Positions 10,466 to 23,540 of a stretch of 64,000 nt of DNA are shown here, piece by piece. This DNA comes from Trichoplusia ni (taxonomy: Eukaryota > Arthropoda > Insecta > Lepidoptera > Noctuidae). The position numbers and the translations under genes were made by a program. Location of the stretch: positions 620,001 through 684,000 of the forward strand of contig NC_039500.1 in assembly GCF_003590095.1 (NCBI RefSeq), in the 5' to 3' direction. Position 1 is the stretch's first letter. Each line of letters begins with the position of its first letter. A model generated the notes under the pieces. That model saw only the letters and a program-made list of their open reading frames with translations, was not told the DNA's origin and made no database searches.

Positions 10466-10572
10466 GATTGCTGTAGCCGGTATTTTTCACGCGGCAAACT
10501 TCTAACCTCAAAAACGGACAGCCCAAAATACTTTCACGGAACAAAACTAATAACTTTATTTTCTTGCTTGGT

Positions 10573-10590
10573 AACCACGCTCTGCTACCA
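10573..10590 (-). other. copia primer-binding site (initiator tRNA-Met)
   Basis: Directly inside the 5' LTR the plus strand reads CTCTGCTACCA (10580-10590), the 3' end of eukaryotic initiator tRNA-Met with CCA, so the element RNA can pair with it. The match weakens beyond 11 nt. Confidence 0.75.
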
Positions 10591-10770
10591 TGATGATTTT
10601 AGAGCAAGAAAATAAAAACTGGATGTTCAAGATGTGTAATTTGCTTTATTACAATTAATTTAGCGCACACAACGGTGTTCACAGTATTGAAGTGTAATAG
10701 ACAAGAGAGAGTGGGAAAAGGAAATACACCACAGACTATAAAATATGATTGCGTTCACAAATCTCTAACA
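10591..10770 (-). repeat. copia 5' LTR (right in window)
   Basis: 180 bp with TG...CA ends, matching 6437-6615 except one extra base near 10706. It should hold the element promoter and polyadenylation signals on the minus strand. Confidence 0.92.
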
Positions 10771-10775
10771 TAAAG
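10771..10775. repeat. Target-site duplication of copia, right copy
   Basis: TAAAG, identical to 6432-6436. Confidence 0.85.
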
Positions 10776-10885
10776 ACACCCTGACTTGGAAGAAGCGTTT
10801 GTAATTCACACTGAAGATTGAACCTGCAACACTTTGCGTATACTGTGTTTCGCGTGGTGACCTCTGCCAAGTCAACATTACAAGT
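10776..10885 (-). repeat. tRNA-derived SINE interrupted by copia
   Basis: On the minus strand there is an A-box-like TGGCAGAGG (about 10860-10870) and a B-box-like GGTTCAATC (10816-10824), then 'acgcttcttccaagtcagg' and 'gtgtc'. The order is that of lepidopteran tRNA SINEs. The sequence resumes left of the copia element near 6411-6436, so the element split this SINE. Confidence 0.55.
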
Positions 10886-13800
10886 TTTATCACTAAGTAC
10901 TTTAGAAAAACTTTACCTAAAGGATATACCTAGCCCTCAACTCCTGATTATAGTTCCGTAAGTAGTCAGGCGAACGTGCAAAATACGAGTTACTAGTCAT
11001 CGATTTTTATCTTTAGCCTATTTTTACGGAATCATAACTATCGCAGGTCCAATACTGATTTGAACCGCTACTAAATATGTCGCTCTCAAAATCCATGTCA
11101 AATTTGCAGCCTTGGTTTTAAGTCGACTCTACAACTACAAAGTATTTAAAACAAAAGACGTTTCACATCTAAAATTCTTCCTGTAATATCTTATTTCCTT
11201 TATTTGTATTAAGACTTAACAAACATAAACAAACATCTCCATCAAGAACAACTAAACTACGCATCTGTCAGCACAGGTCGACTCAATTAAGCTTGGCTGT
11301 TTCCTTAAAAGCCACTTCAGAGGGCTTCCTACAATACTCCTACATCTCGTCTATATTATCCCGTATTATGAGAAACGTCTGGACCTTTGAGTTTGTTTCG
11401 GAGTCACTTTTCAAAGCTATTCCGTTAATAAAGGGAATTGCTACGAATGTTTAAAGACGTCCTTCTTAAATAGCACCTCGTTTTAGATCTATTTTAATTA
11501 TTGTAGAGTTTTGGAGAGGGTTTAAAATGTAGTGGTAGCGCTACATTTTTGAAACTGGTTCATAGTTATTAAAAATAGGTTAAGGCCATATAGGTTTTTA
11601 GAAATAAATATTATTAGATCCACAAAAAAAGATTTTTTGACCAAACTCGGATTACTTAAAGCGACTGTCCATTTTGAGCCCCAAAAATTTTGATGAGTCA
11701 AAAATATTTTTCTCTAACTGGTTTACTAACTTATTTATTGTGAATAACACTTTAAAATTAATTGTAATCAGTACTATATTTTACTCTACATTTTATTTAT
11801 TATCTATTTACCGACCCTAGACATTTTTTCCCATTCATATTTTGTTTTAGAGTCACATTAACTTAATTTATAGTCGACGCACGTTCGTATGTGCACGCAG
11901 CTTTAGAACAGGCGTATTTCACACTGCTAATATTCAGTTAATGTTTGATATATTTAAATATAAGTGCAAAGCTTATAGAGATGTTTACTCAACACTATAA
12001 ATAAGATTCCGTTATATCTTGACAAGTTCTGAGGAAAATGCAATAAATGATATCTGGAACATAGAGATACATGCCGAGTATTAATCACGACACTTGCTTT
12101 AATATTTTCGAGTATCCCAGAATGTTTGATGTCATATTTTATTCTCTTATAGTTTAATTTAGTTCTATTGCAGGGCTGACCCCTAGTAAGAAAAAAATAT
12201 TCTATTATATACAACGAGTTCTAAGAGACCTCGCTTATATTTCCAAAATAGCTTATTTGTAAGGAAATAAAAAACTGTTTCCAAGAAAAAAAACCAATTT
12301 CGAAAACTACTATTCCACAACTTTTACACAGCGCCATCTAGGTTCAAACTAAGAATTTGGTGTTATGATACTGAACAATTGAAAAACATACTTATATAAT
12401 ATTTTTAGTATACACAGATACTGGTATCTATTTTTTTGTTTGAGAAGGTACCTGTCCACATACGGCAGAAAACTAAACTTTAATTTACTATTTCGTTTAA
12501 TTGGATTGCACTGTCAGTAATATGCTTCTAATTACTATAATGGGATCTGTTAATAACTATACATTACATTATGACAAACTGCCAATGTTTAATATTGGAA
12601 GTTAAATGATGCAAGTAACGGTACGGTAATTGAGTGAATCCAAACGCCGATTCAAATCTCGTGATTGACAAGTGAACAATTGACGTTTTCGGAACAACAA
12701 GTTTTTTGAGAAATTGAGACGGGAAAATGTTAAAATTTATCTGCTACGAGTATATTTCTTTGTGAATTGTAGAGTTGTCATTAGCTAATAATTTTATTTA
12801 CCAATAATAATTAAATTTAATATTATTAATTTAAATCCGCAACCTGAATATAGACGTTTCGTCTTTTGATCTCATGACATCGGGATATCATCAATTGGTC
12901 GTTAAAGTTGTCCCATGAAACCATTCCCAAAACGCCCGTCTGCTAATACCATGAAGTTTTATTTATCTCCGCACGTGCACATTGTGCTCGGAATGTCCGT
13001 CTGATTCAATTTTATTAATGGACTTGGAAGCTTGCCCCACTGACTCCGAACGCGACCATTCTATTTGTCGCGAGACGAACATCTTACGTCGCCGGATGAG
13101 TGATTTCATAACTTATGCTATCGTGTTTAGGTGTATATTTGTATGACACGAGTAATGTTTGTCGTAGGGCTGTGACGTGAACAAAACTTTTAGAATGTGC
13201 GGAAAATTTTAATTGAGTCATTAGTGGGTTTGTTTTCGGACTGTTTTTTTGTCTAGGCAAATTTTGTCTAACATTTAATCTCTACTAGACTGTTTATTTT
13301 GAGAACGAAAATAGAATATTTCAATTAAATTTGGCCTCAGGTTTTCATTTGCTTTAAAATTTAATAAAAACCAAAGCTTCAATAACTTCCAACCAGATTT
13401 AGATAGCCTAATAACCAGTCTATAAGATAATTTTAACTCTAAATCAGTTTGAATTTTTTTATTTGATAATCAAACACAGTACAAATACCGAATGACCAAG
13501 CATTTTCGTACAACAAGTAAAACACTTTACATCAAAGACTAAATGGTCGTAACTCATGATTGAGAAGGTACCAGCCCTAGGCATGAAGCGTCTCGCTCGA
13601 GACAGCATTGAGTCACATCTCACGGTGTCAACAAGGCCGCGCTGACTTAGGCGTTTACGATATTGCTTTTAGGTTAATTTACTTTATGATCACTTAATGT
13701 TTTCACATTCGATACTGGTCATGCGAAATTTACAACCAGCTACATAAACATACGTACGGCTACACAATTAGGAGTAATATGCCATGCCCCATGTGTTGCC

Positions 13801-14278
13801 CAGAGTTGTTGTCCAAAATTTCCATTTCATGCCATATTTTATGGCTGATATGTTTATGAATCGTCACGTTTAGTGTTTCCTTTGTTTATGCTATTCGTGG
13901 TGTCGTAAATACTAGAGTTAATGCACTAATCATGTGTTCGTAATACTTGTTCTTTGGAAACTGGGCACTTATTTGTGCGTCACCTTGTGGTTGAGACTAA
14001 ATATATTTGTCAAAATTACGAGATACGTAATTATTTCTGCGTTCTCTATTGTGTTATTTAAAGTTACAGTCGACATTAGATATTATTATACAATATATTT
14101 TTTCCTGAGAAATATATGCATGGCAGTAATACCGGTTTGTATCATGTCAAACTGTAGGGAGCAGAGTTTTTTTGATGCGATGAAAGAACTACGAATATGT
14201 AAAATAAGTAATCTAAAATCTATTAAAACATATTGATTTCTTAGACATAAAATAATAATTTCCTATCATTTGTTTCAG
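10886..14278. other. Non-coding stretch with one small repeat fragment
   Basis: Mostly unique AT-rich DNA. At 12330-12430 there is a diverged 'gcgccatcta' repeat with 'aaacatacttatata', which recurs at 43190-43260. A GC-richer segment at 12840-13110 contains CACGTG (in ccgcacgtgcac) but no frame or splice pair. Confidence 0.4.
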
Positions 14279-14328
14279 AATGAGTTGGTAGCCGACGACG
14301 CCCATGTACTATGGCAGCGGTGAATTCG
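14279..14328 (+). CDS. Candidate 50-nt start exon (MAAVNS)
   Basis: A strong acceptor (pyrimidine-rich ...tttgtttcag) ends at 14278 and a strong donor (G|GTAAGA) starts at 14329. Inside, ATG at 14311 has A at -3 and G at +4, a favourable insect start context. It encodes MAAVNS, ending exactly in phase 0. Two earlier ATGs (14280 and 14304) are out of frame: the first makes a four-codon upstream frame, the second could encode MYYGSGEF. This would be a 5' exon of a plus-strand gene whose other exons I cannot identify. It could be chance. Confidence 0.3.
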
Positions 14329-17300
14329 GTAAGATACAGCCCCGAGCCTATTTACTTCACAAACAACGTTTGTCATCTATACGCACGAACATACATATCT
14401 ATACGTACATCATATACGTGACGTTGGCGGCTAGGAATAAACATGTATTGTAGGCGTCAACGAACTGCGCTTTAGGCCTTGGATTTTATTGGGTTTGTTT
14501 AAATAGACTCAAAACTAATATAACTAAAAATCTTAAAGTAAATGTCATTGCTAGATGGTAATTTTTAGTTTAATTTTGGACTTCATTAGAATAAGATAAG
14601 GGGTCTCGATTACCTCTTAAATTGAAATTGAGGCAGTCAAAAAATCTTACTAATAGTAATAGGCATATATTTTTTGCAAACTTTAAACACTTTCTGTTTT
14701 TTTACTATCATAGGTACCCACCTACCGCAGACTACTGAGAGTGGAAAGAAATCGGTCACAAAAGTAGGTTTCCGAGGCACGTGAACCTTTTTACACATAA
14801 TATTTAACCAGAAACACGCCACATATTACACAATGCATTATTAGAAGAAAACCAACAAAATTCTGCGAAAAAAGCATTTATTTAAAAAAAATATATAGAT
14901 GAAATACTAAATTCTATCAGTTTGAAATTTGAACGCTGAAACCAAAATTTCAACAGCATAAATCATGATCCAGTTTCGCCATAATATACACCAGTTTATA
15001 TTTGTAATTAATATCTCTTATTGCAATTGCTTTATTACAAACTTCAAAACCAATTCAATAAAACCACATCGAATCGAAAGCGAAACAATATTACAGTGTT
15101 TATGGCAGTAACAAAACCACCAATTCTAATCAACATAGCTTCGAAAATTCATTATTCGGTCATTGAAATACATGAATTAATAAACCCATGCTGAACATTG
15201 GACAGATATCCACATTGAATACAAACACTAGAGCTTTGATATTGCTCTCGAAAATCATTTTCGTGTTGCCTTCCTCGCTGGCTTCGAATTATTATTGTAA
15301 AATTCAGTGTTATTACGAGTGTACTGTAGTCGGCTCATTAACAAGGTTCAATCCGTCGTGAATCTGTACCATTATACACTTCACTAATTGGCAACTCTAC
15401 TTCAGGGCCCATCGTCCCTGTGATAAATTCTCGACGGAATCTTTACAACAGGAAGTATTTCTGACAAAATTGAGACGTGTTTTCTGTTCATGTTCTATCA
15501 ATTTATTTTTAATTTAATTTGCGATGATTTAATTGCTTTAAATAGTTCGAAGCGGTTTACACGGCTTTAAATAGATTATGATGACAGCGGAGCGTGATAA
15601 ATTAATTCCTTTGAGTGAGTTATGGTTAAAAACCGTGTTTTTTATGAAATTAAGGAGATATTTTTTGGCAAGCGAGATGGATAGCGTGAAAATGTGATAT
15701 AAATTTTGGAAGATTAATGTATTAAAATTTAATTTTAAATAGACGAGGATAAAATACACCAATATTTATTGATTTCTACATTATAATACAATAATCTGGA
15801 TAGTTAATGATTAAATCTAGCCAAAGTAATTTATTTCAAATATATCTTTATTTCAGAACTTTAGAAGCAATTATATATTCTGTTTAGTATGATATTCCTA
15901 GGGAGAAAATAAGACAATATTTTCAATAAGCTACAGTCAATAGAAGATAGCATAATAGTCTGCTATCTAGACTAATCTAAAACGGTTTCTGCGTTTCTCT
16001 GACTCACCAAAAGAGTATCCTTCAGTTTAATTACATACTTATTCATTAGAATCAGACCAACTCTCATTAAAGCGTACACGTGGCGACGCTCGGCATAATT
16101 CTTAGTTTTCCTTCTCAATTAATTAGCAAATATATAACCCAGTCTAATTACTTTCGAGACTAGATGATAGCGCGGCTGGCGTTCATAATTTTACGTCTAA
16201 ATATTATGAGAACAATTATAGTAAATGATTATCTAGTATTAATGGATACATATTAAGATGAGGAGCTTAATCTTGTCATATAAGTGTTGAATAAAATTAA
16301 ATGCTGTCCCCCGCGGCATCCCCAAATGCCGCGTAAATTGTAACTAGCGCAAAGGGTTTGGACATTCTCTTTTGTTTGAATAGAAAACTTCAAACGCATG
16401 GACATGACTTTTCCTTGTCATTTCTATACATTCGAGAAATATGACATTAGCGCCTAGAGGAATGTAACATATCCACAGCCCCATTGTAATCGCCGTAAAA
16501 TGATATGTTGTCTCTATCAATTTTAACCAAAAAGTAGAGACACAAAAATGTCTACAAATGCCTCAAAATCAAGTTACGTTTGCGTTTCCTCAAGCTATTA
16601 ACCTTCAAATAAAGCTAAAGACTTATTTTCCCAAGTCTTATCGATACCCAGCCTTTACTGCCCTACCGATCGCACACTACCCTCTGTTTTATCTGTAATT
16701 TTTTCCCGCCATAAGGCCTCGTTTAGAGCTTAACAGCTGGCGATTGAGGTATATAACTGCGAGTTGGCTCATCACTGCTCTCTCCCAGGTATAACGGGCC
16801 CAGATAAAGTAGACCTCTATAGCGTATTTTTCGAAGAGTTTACGAGGTCATGTTAGACTGGTTAGGTATAATGGCCGCCGTCCGACGTTCTGCCATGGAC
16901 GCCTTCCAAATCGCATCGCATTTGAATAGCAACTGCAGTTCGGCGATAGTCGTTTAACGACTTTTATCGATCTATATCTAAATTTCTTTAGTGCTGCCAG
17001 CGTTTATATTTCTGAATGTGAAAAACTATGAACTTTATCGTTGCTAAAACTTTACGAAGATCTTTTACAATGTAAGAGTTTCAGTAAAAACACGAAGTAA
17101 AAGTTTTAGTCACAAATTGGTAAAAAAAAAATTTCATACATTCATTATTCCATTGAAATTTGGTTTGAGTAACAAAAGACACACTACAATTTAAACTATG
17201 TAACACTCATCAACAAAAGATTAAAAATCATTACGTATACTATATAAAGTTCCACAACTTCGCTTAAGACAGTAAAAACAATTGCCGTTGCATGTCGCGT

Positions 17301-20300
17301 CTTCAATCCCGAACGCCACAACTTTCATTTCACAAAAGCGCAATAAAAGTTAGTGTAATGACGTCATAAAACATTTACAGACGTTTATGAAGCTACTTAA
17401 CAAAACATTTGATTGCTTGAGGTTGTTTCATTTGTCTTTACGTTTTCATGTGAACATGGCTCGTTAAATACAATAATTACTTAAGTTAGTCTCGTGGGTT
17501 ACAAATTACATTATAATGGCATAATGGCATATACCTACATATATAAGAATAATACGCGCTTGATATTTATGAACAGAAACTGAATTTAAAGAGTTATGTT
17601 CTCATATAAAAAGCAAGATTGAATTCCGGAAAATTGTAAAATGGCTTCTGATATGAAATTTCGTTAATATAGTCCTTATGGAAAATTTATTAATTCCAGA
17701 ACCAATCGCTGATCTCGACTGGTCATTGTAAGATATTAACTATCTATAACATGCAGACTATCACAATTAAGCAGACTACCACTGCTTGACTGCTAAACAT
17801 GATCTGCTAGAACACCGAATTTTCTCGGCAAACATTGCAATCAAAATCAAATAAAGTTCTAAAAATATAAAAAAAAACACTAAAATACCACTCTGGAGCG
17901 CTATAAATTAGTTGTAATAGATTTTAGACACGCTTTCAGAGTGTGGCGCTCGTAAATCTCTTAGTTTCCATTGTCAATCCGAGTCCTTGCTATAAAGACA
18001 TCACTCGCACGCACAACCACTTCTGAGACTTTAGTACTGGATTACCGCTGTCGGCTTAATCCGTCTTTTGTCGTTAACCTCCTTGCAAGGCCATGGTGTG
18101 AACCTCGGAGTATGATTACGCTGTAGAATACGAATATATTTGCGTGGAAAATAAGGGAAAGTGACATTTTATCGTAGGTTTTTTTTGGCGATTCGCACAC
18201 TTGGTGAAATAATTATTAAAATTATTAAAATTTAATTAATTCTAATTTTATTAAATCTCTTTTAAACATTTACTGTTTATAGAGCTGCCATCTTACTTAG
18301 GTTCCACTGTCTGTCTATGCGCCCGGCATAAGCTACCAGGCTTTATGCTTACAGATAGTATACTCCTGTTGATGTTATATTATAACAACAAAAACTTATA
18401 ATTAAAATCGAGGTTAAGAAACTTTGTTAAGGACATACATTTTTTGGGAGACAAAAAAAATTGTCAATTGTCAAATGTTTAGGACATTTGACATTATTAC
18501 TCGCCTTGGTCCGAAACATCTATATCCGTCTAGGTAATTTAAAGGCTTTAAAACAAGAACAAACCATTTCTTTTTCTGACCCGCATCTCGAAGTAAGCTT
18601 TCAAAAACCATTTTCCTTTCATGGATTCATGCGTAATACACAACTCTATTTGTATATTTTCGTAAAAAATATTTATAGACATGTAATCTGAATCGTGAGT
18701 TATTTCATCGTTACCGAACGTTTGAGCCGATGATGTGTTCAACATATTACGGACCATTTAATTTTATCGAATGCAATGTACAGATTGTTATGAATCAGCT
18801 GGGAGTCAATATGGCGGCCAGATGGAACTCGTACGGCGGGTGTCAGTTCCATTTATTTTTTACTCGCTTGTATGTTTTCGTGTTTGATTTATGCTGGCCT
18901 TAGTGTCAAAGGGGCAGCATGAACAAGATGCCTCGGATTTCTTTTGACGTATTACTTCAGTGTACAGCGGACGTGTCTGCGAATGATATGGCAGGAATGT
19001 TATGATGGACATAAAAGTTGAAATTCGATTTTTATTTCAGTTCCGTTCTTAGAAGATGATGATAGCTGTACGGCGGCGTGGCGGAACAATTTATAGCTGA
19101 TTATTCATAGCAATGAAATTATTCTTAGCTTTGTTTGATACGCGTATAAACAACGCTCCAATATACAGTAGTACGACGGCTGAAAACGACTTGTTTTACA
19201 ATTGTACTCATCGTTTCTACAAAACATTAAAAAGTGCATTAACTAAACAAAGTAAATTGAATTATAAAATACTTTGCGACAGCACAGACCTAAAGCCGTT
19301 GTTTTTAAAAAAACAACAGCGACACTGGAAACAACTAATGAAATACACTGAAACAAGGGCAAAAAATATCGCTTTGACTGTATCTTCAAGCAAGAACTTT
19401 GTTTATCCTTTCGCAAGGGGAAGGAAAAAAACTGTACTCTAGATAATGTTTTACAACTTATCAGTTAAATCAAACAACGTTCCGCCATTTAAAAGGCATA
19501 AAAAGGGAAAAAGGGGCCAAGTTGGCTACTTACTCGGAGTTTTCGCCGGCGCGGATCGAACGGGATTAGGCTAATGAGCATCGGATTTTCCGTTCATAAA
19601 ATATACAAGACATGTCCAGAACTTGATATTGGCAAATATTTAATGAAAACAAAATGAAGGTTTTACGTTACTGCTCTGTTTAAATATTTTCTGCACTTGT
19701 ATTTAAGGTTACTTGAAAAAGTTTAGGCTTGTGATTCATTGAAAGGTTTAAGTTTACAGTAATGAGTTACTGGAAATACAGGGGCATTGATGTGATCTGT
19801 CACTTAAGCAAAGTTGAGAAATTGAAGTAGAATGTTTGTTGGACTTGAATTTATAAGTTTACCTTATGGAAGGCCCATTTTTTTGAGTTTTCCTTTCGAC
19901 ACATTCGTATATATTTAGTTTATTGACAACTGAAGTAAAGAATTCGGTTGTTATGTCGCGGGAGGCTCCACAAATATAAAAGTCACATATACCAAAACAC
20001 ACAGACTTAGATTTCAGTTGGAACACTAAAATTTTGCGGAAACACAGCTACTTCTGGTGACAAAAGGGCTCATATTTAATCCCGATTAAGAAAAGTCTGA
20101 CTAACAATACCTATTACGATTAAAAGTCTATAACAAAAGATGTTACTCTCCAAAGACGAATTTTATTTTTGCCGGAACTCTTGGCCGCTATATTTTAATG
20201 CATTCACTAACGCACTGCGGACGCATTATTAAGTGTTTAGTGGTAGTTCGCACGACGTCTCGTCTCGAAATAACACTGTCGTGTGTAACAACCCATTCTG

Positions 20301-21824
20301 GGGGAAATATAGCTTAACCCTCGTAATAAAATAAAAGTGAAAGATAACCGGCGGTCCGTATTGTGGTGATAATATAGTTTTATTGAATGGAAGTGTAATG
20401 AGCTATGGCTTGTAGGTTTGGTTTTGTGAGTGAATTTTAAAGTTGAAGACTAATTTTTCATACAGTTTGCTTTTATCGTAGATTCAATTTATTATCGATA
20501 AATTTTTAAATTCTACGCTTGTTAAAATGTTTTTCGCTTACCGAAGCAAACCTATTTCTTCAAGCGTCAATCTGGTCAATTTCTTATATAAACGACGAAA
20601 AAGGATGTCATTCCTATTGTTTTAAAGTTTTCTTATAACTTTCCATCTAATTCGATGAACATTGCCTGAGCTACCACTGTCGAAAAACCCAATATGTGAG
20701 ATCATGAGCACTAAATTGACACAAAGACAGTTACATCAAACTTAACACTATTAAAATACGGAACGAAGGGAATTTCAAGAAAATGAATGATATTCTAATA
20801 TTGTAGAGCTACACGAAACCTTTTGTAACGGGGTAATAAAGGGCATTCTAGGCCAAAAGTGGACCGAGCGGAAATTTAATCTGACTAAGGACCCTCCCGT
20901 AACGAGGAATTTTGTCCTTAAATAAATGTCGGTAAGTAGGCAGAAACGAATGAATATTTCAATTTAATTAAAAATACAAGTAGAAATGTTGTTTGCTCCC
21001 GATTGTCCGTTTAAGAAGCCATCTTATCAGATCTTAATGACCCTAGAGTGTTTTGTTTCGATTTGAGCTATTCTTTGAATTTTGTGGAGTATTTTTGGGC
21101 AATTAAAATAAGATTCCCATTTGGTTGTGGTATTATTTTAACCTGTACTGTGTAATTATGGGCGTTTTTATTTATAAATAAACATTTTCTTGAAATTATT
21201 GAGAGAAGAATTAGAGAGAAGTTTCGCCTGATATTTGACCTAGATAACTAAAATTAAGATATCAGTACTGTTTACCTTGAATTAGTAAGTAAATTTGTTC
21301 TCAATGTTAAGTTACAGGTTATATAATGAATCACACTCGTCTTCCTAGTTTTTATATTATTAGCAATTTCTCTTATTTTTGGCAAATGCGTCATATCTAT
21401 GTTAAATCCTAAAAAGCAGTAATTTTTCGAGTCATAGAAAACGTAGAAAACTATTATAATGTCCATATTTTTGGATCCTCTTATACCTAAATACATAATT
21501 CTTCCGGAATTATTCTAGATCACATAACTGATCCAGTTTCCCCTTTCGAAATACCTTTATAATTAATTTAAATTCAATATAACCCGTTAACGTACACGGA
21601 ATCACTTCATACAAGTACTTGCTTTGTATATACCCTTTCATTTTAAGCTTCTAATGACAGTTGGGATCAACAGCCTACGAGCACCTCCCTAAGGAACGGA
21701 GGAGGATATCAGGCCTCCTTTACTTGCAACAATAACGGTATATTTTGGTATTAAGATCTGAATATGGGATAATTAATTTCTGTTTTCTCTTTTTTTGACA
21801 GGCCTAAAAGTTTTCTATAATATA
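14329..21824. other. Long non-coding stretch
   Basis: No recognisable protein or repeat family. Open frames up to 109 codons (19113-19442) have no known motif. At 18785-18845 a short richer piece has 'atatggcggccagatgg', possibly a GCCAT-type (Pho/YY1) site. It reads like intron or intergenic DNA. Confidence 0.4.
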
Positions 21825-21900
21825 TATAGATATATATATATATATACATATATATACATATATATATATATATATATCGTACCTATATATATATATACGT
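21825..21900. repeat. (AT)n microsatellite with ATAC interruptions
   Basis: About 75 bp of TA dinucleotide repeats broken by 'tacata' and 'cgtacc', ending in 'tatatacgtacg'. It is largely self-complementary and able to form a cruciform. Confidence 0.85.
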
Positions 21901-22539
21901 ACGCGAGAGTCAAAAGATTGCAGTTCTTTCTAAGTTGCCATTTAGATCCAATTTGATGTTTCAGACTACTCTCACAAAATAAAAAAGCAGCATCTCCAGT
22001 AAGCTTTGTATATGCATACGACGCTTACTGCCAATTCTTGAAAAACCTTAAATCCTTAAACTGTATAAAATACAGCTGAATCAATTTCGCTTCCGTACAT
22101 CGTTATTAAGCTCACCAACATAAAAAAACCGCACGTCCAACATTTAGTTCAAAGATAAAATGTTGGGTTTTTTATCGCGTCCGTGATGGCGTCCGAGCGT
22201 CCATTGCTGCAGATAATGAACCTCTACAACCCCCATGGGCGTAAAACCGAGGCTCCGAACTTCCTCTGTCCAGGCGAGATATCTCTTGACACACTGACTT
22301 ATATATGACACTTTACTAAGACACTTAACAAGATGCCCGCTTTATGTGGGGATCAGAAACCCAAACAATTCAATGACATAAGGGTGATGGTACAAATTAG
22401 GGATACTACAAAAAATATTTGCGAAGAACAAAACTTTGTGATTAACACAAACAAATGACCCTACCCCTGAACAAACAGAAATCCCATGATATATATGTAT
22501 GTATACAATGATCTAAAATAGACATGAGAACTATTCCAA
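21901..22539. other. Non-coding stretch
   Basis: Unique sequence. At 22160-22300 a GC-richer piece ('gtccaggcgagatatctc') might be conserved non-coding DNA or an old repeat. No gene could be supported. Confidence 0.35.
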
Positions 22540-23540
22540 GGGCCTCAAACCAGACGAGTGGGCGACGGATCCTCTCTACCCTTTTAGCGAGTGAGTGGAT
22601 CACAATCGCTGACTTGACTCCCCCTCGCGCCGCCGGCCATCCGACCGCCTTGGAAACACGCCAGCACTCTGTTTGAACAACTTTAATTGAGATTATCCTA
22701 TTCCAAAATAATTTTAAATATCCATCCATAGATGAACAGAAGCAATCCCAAATTCTACGATTACTTTCTCAAGATTTCTATTGGAGTAAATTTGGGTAAC
22801 TATGCAGGTTTATGAACTGTACAAACTTTACACAAAATATTATCATACTCCCCGTTTCCGATGACGCAAATGCCAAATGCATCAAAACGTCACGCGTCAA
22901 GCGGCCGAATGTCTCAAATGACAAGTAGCGTCAGTCACGCGGACTGAAATAGCTAGGTTGAGTAACCACTTTAGAAAAAAAAAGATCTAAATACTATTTA
23001 TAATGTCCGCTTTATTCCGCTATCAAAGCAGTATTGAACGTAAAATTTTAACGACACCGCAGAGCGGGCGGCGCGCGGCGGCGGGCGTCGGCAGTGAAGT
23101 GAGTGCGGCGGGCCACCGCTTTATAGCAAATTGGAGTCATAGCGGGTTGACACCGAGACGGTATGGCACTGTCCCATGTGACGGGATATAACAAGACCCA
23201 ACGGGCTATGTCGAGCAGCAACGAGATGAGGCCATCGGACAGGTTGGATTCGAGCCAGCGATGTGTCCCGCCACTCGCGTGCTACGGGATAACAGGATAT
23301 CTAGCTTATGTAGGGATTATTCAGACAACTGGGTCGCAGTTTCGTTTGTCGAGCGAAATTTTCAATGGGATTTAATGTTCAACCATCGTTGTTGATATAA
23401 GTAATTCGCATCAGTATAAATTTGCTGAGTATAAACGTTGGCAGCGTGACGCGTCGTGAAAAGTGATTGTGTCGCGGATATTGAAGTAAAGAGAGTTCAT
23501 GAGTGCATAAATGGAGTGAAAATGTTGGGCACCGCTGACC
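22540..23540 (+). promoter_or_regulatory. GC/CpG-rich block, candidate promoter or 5' exon region
   Basis: This is the most GC-rich kilobase outside the mobile elements. There are CpG-dense cores at 22615-22660 and 23055-23130 (gcgggcggcgcgcggcg). Two TATAAA motifs at 23415 and 23430 are followed by 5'-UTR-like sequence with a short frame MLGTADLDN at 23523. Overlapping open frames exist on both strands (22442-22729 minus, 23003-23191 and 23163-23375 plus), but none has a known domain. Such blocks in AT-rich insect genomes often mark promoters and first exons. The strand and start site cannot be fixed from sequence. Confidence 0.25.

Larger units (their letters stand above)
6437..10770 (-). 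mobile_element. Ty1/copia LTR retrotransposon, structurally complete, frames broken
   Basis: A 4334-bp element on the minus strand. Its parts are 179/180-bp LTRs with TG...CA ends, a 5-bp target duplication TAAAG, a tRNA-primer site inside the 5' LTR, and gag, zinc knuckle, protease, integrase, reverse transcriptase and RNase H in that order. Integrase before reverse transcriptase is the copia arrangement, not gypsy. A purine-rich tract abuts the 3' LTR. The LTRs differ by a single one-base indel, implying a young insertion, but the coding region changes frame about nine times, several times at homopolymers. It landed inside a SINE (10776-10885). Confidence 0.93.

Noticed and set aside
19113..19442. 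109-codon plus-strand open frame preceded by an acceptor-like 'tttttatttcag'
   Set aside because: The translation has no recognisable motif, and the length is compatible with chance. The acceptor-like site is 73 bp upstream and has no paired donor.
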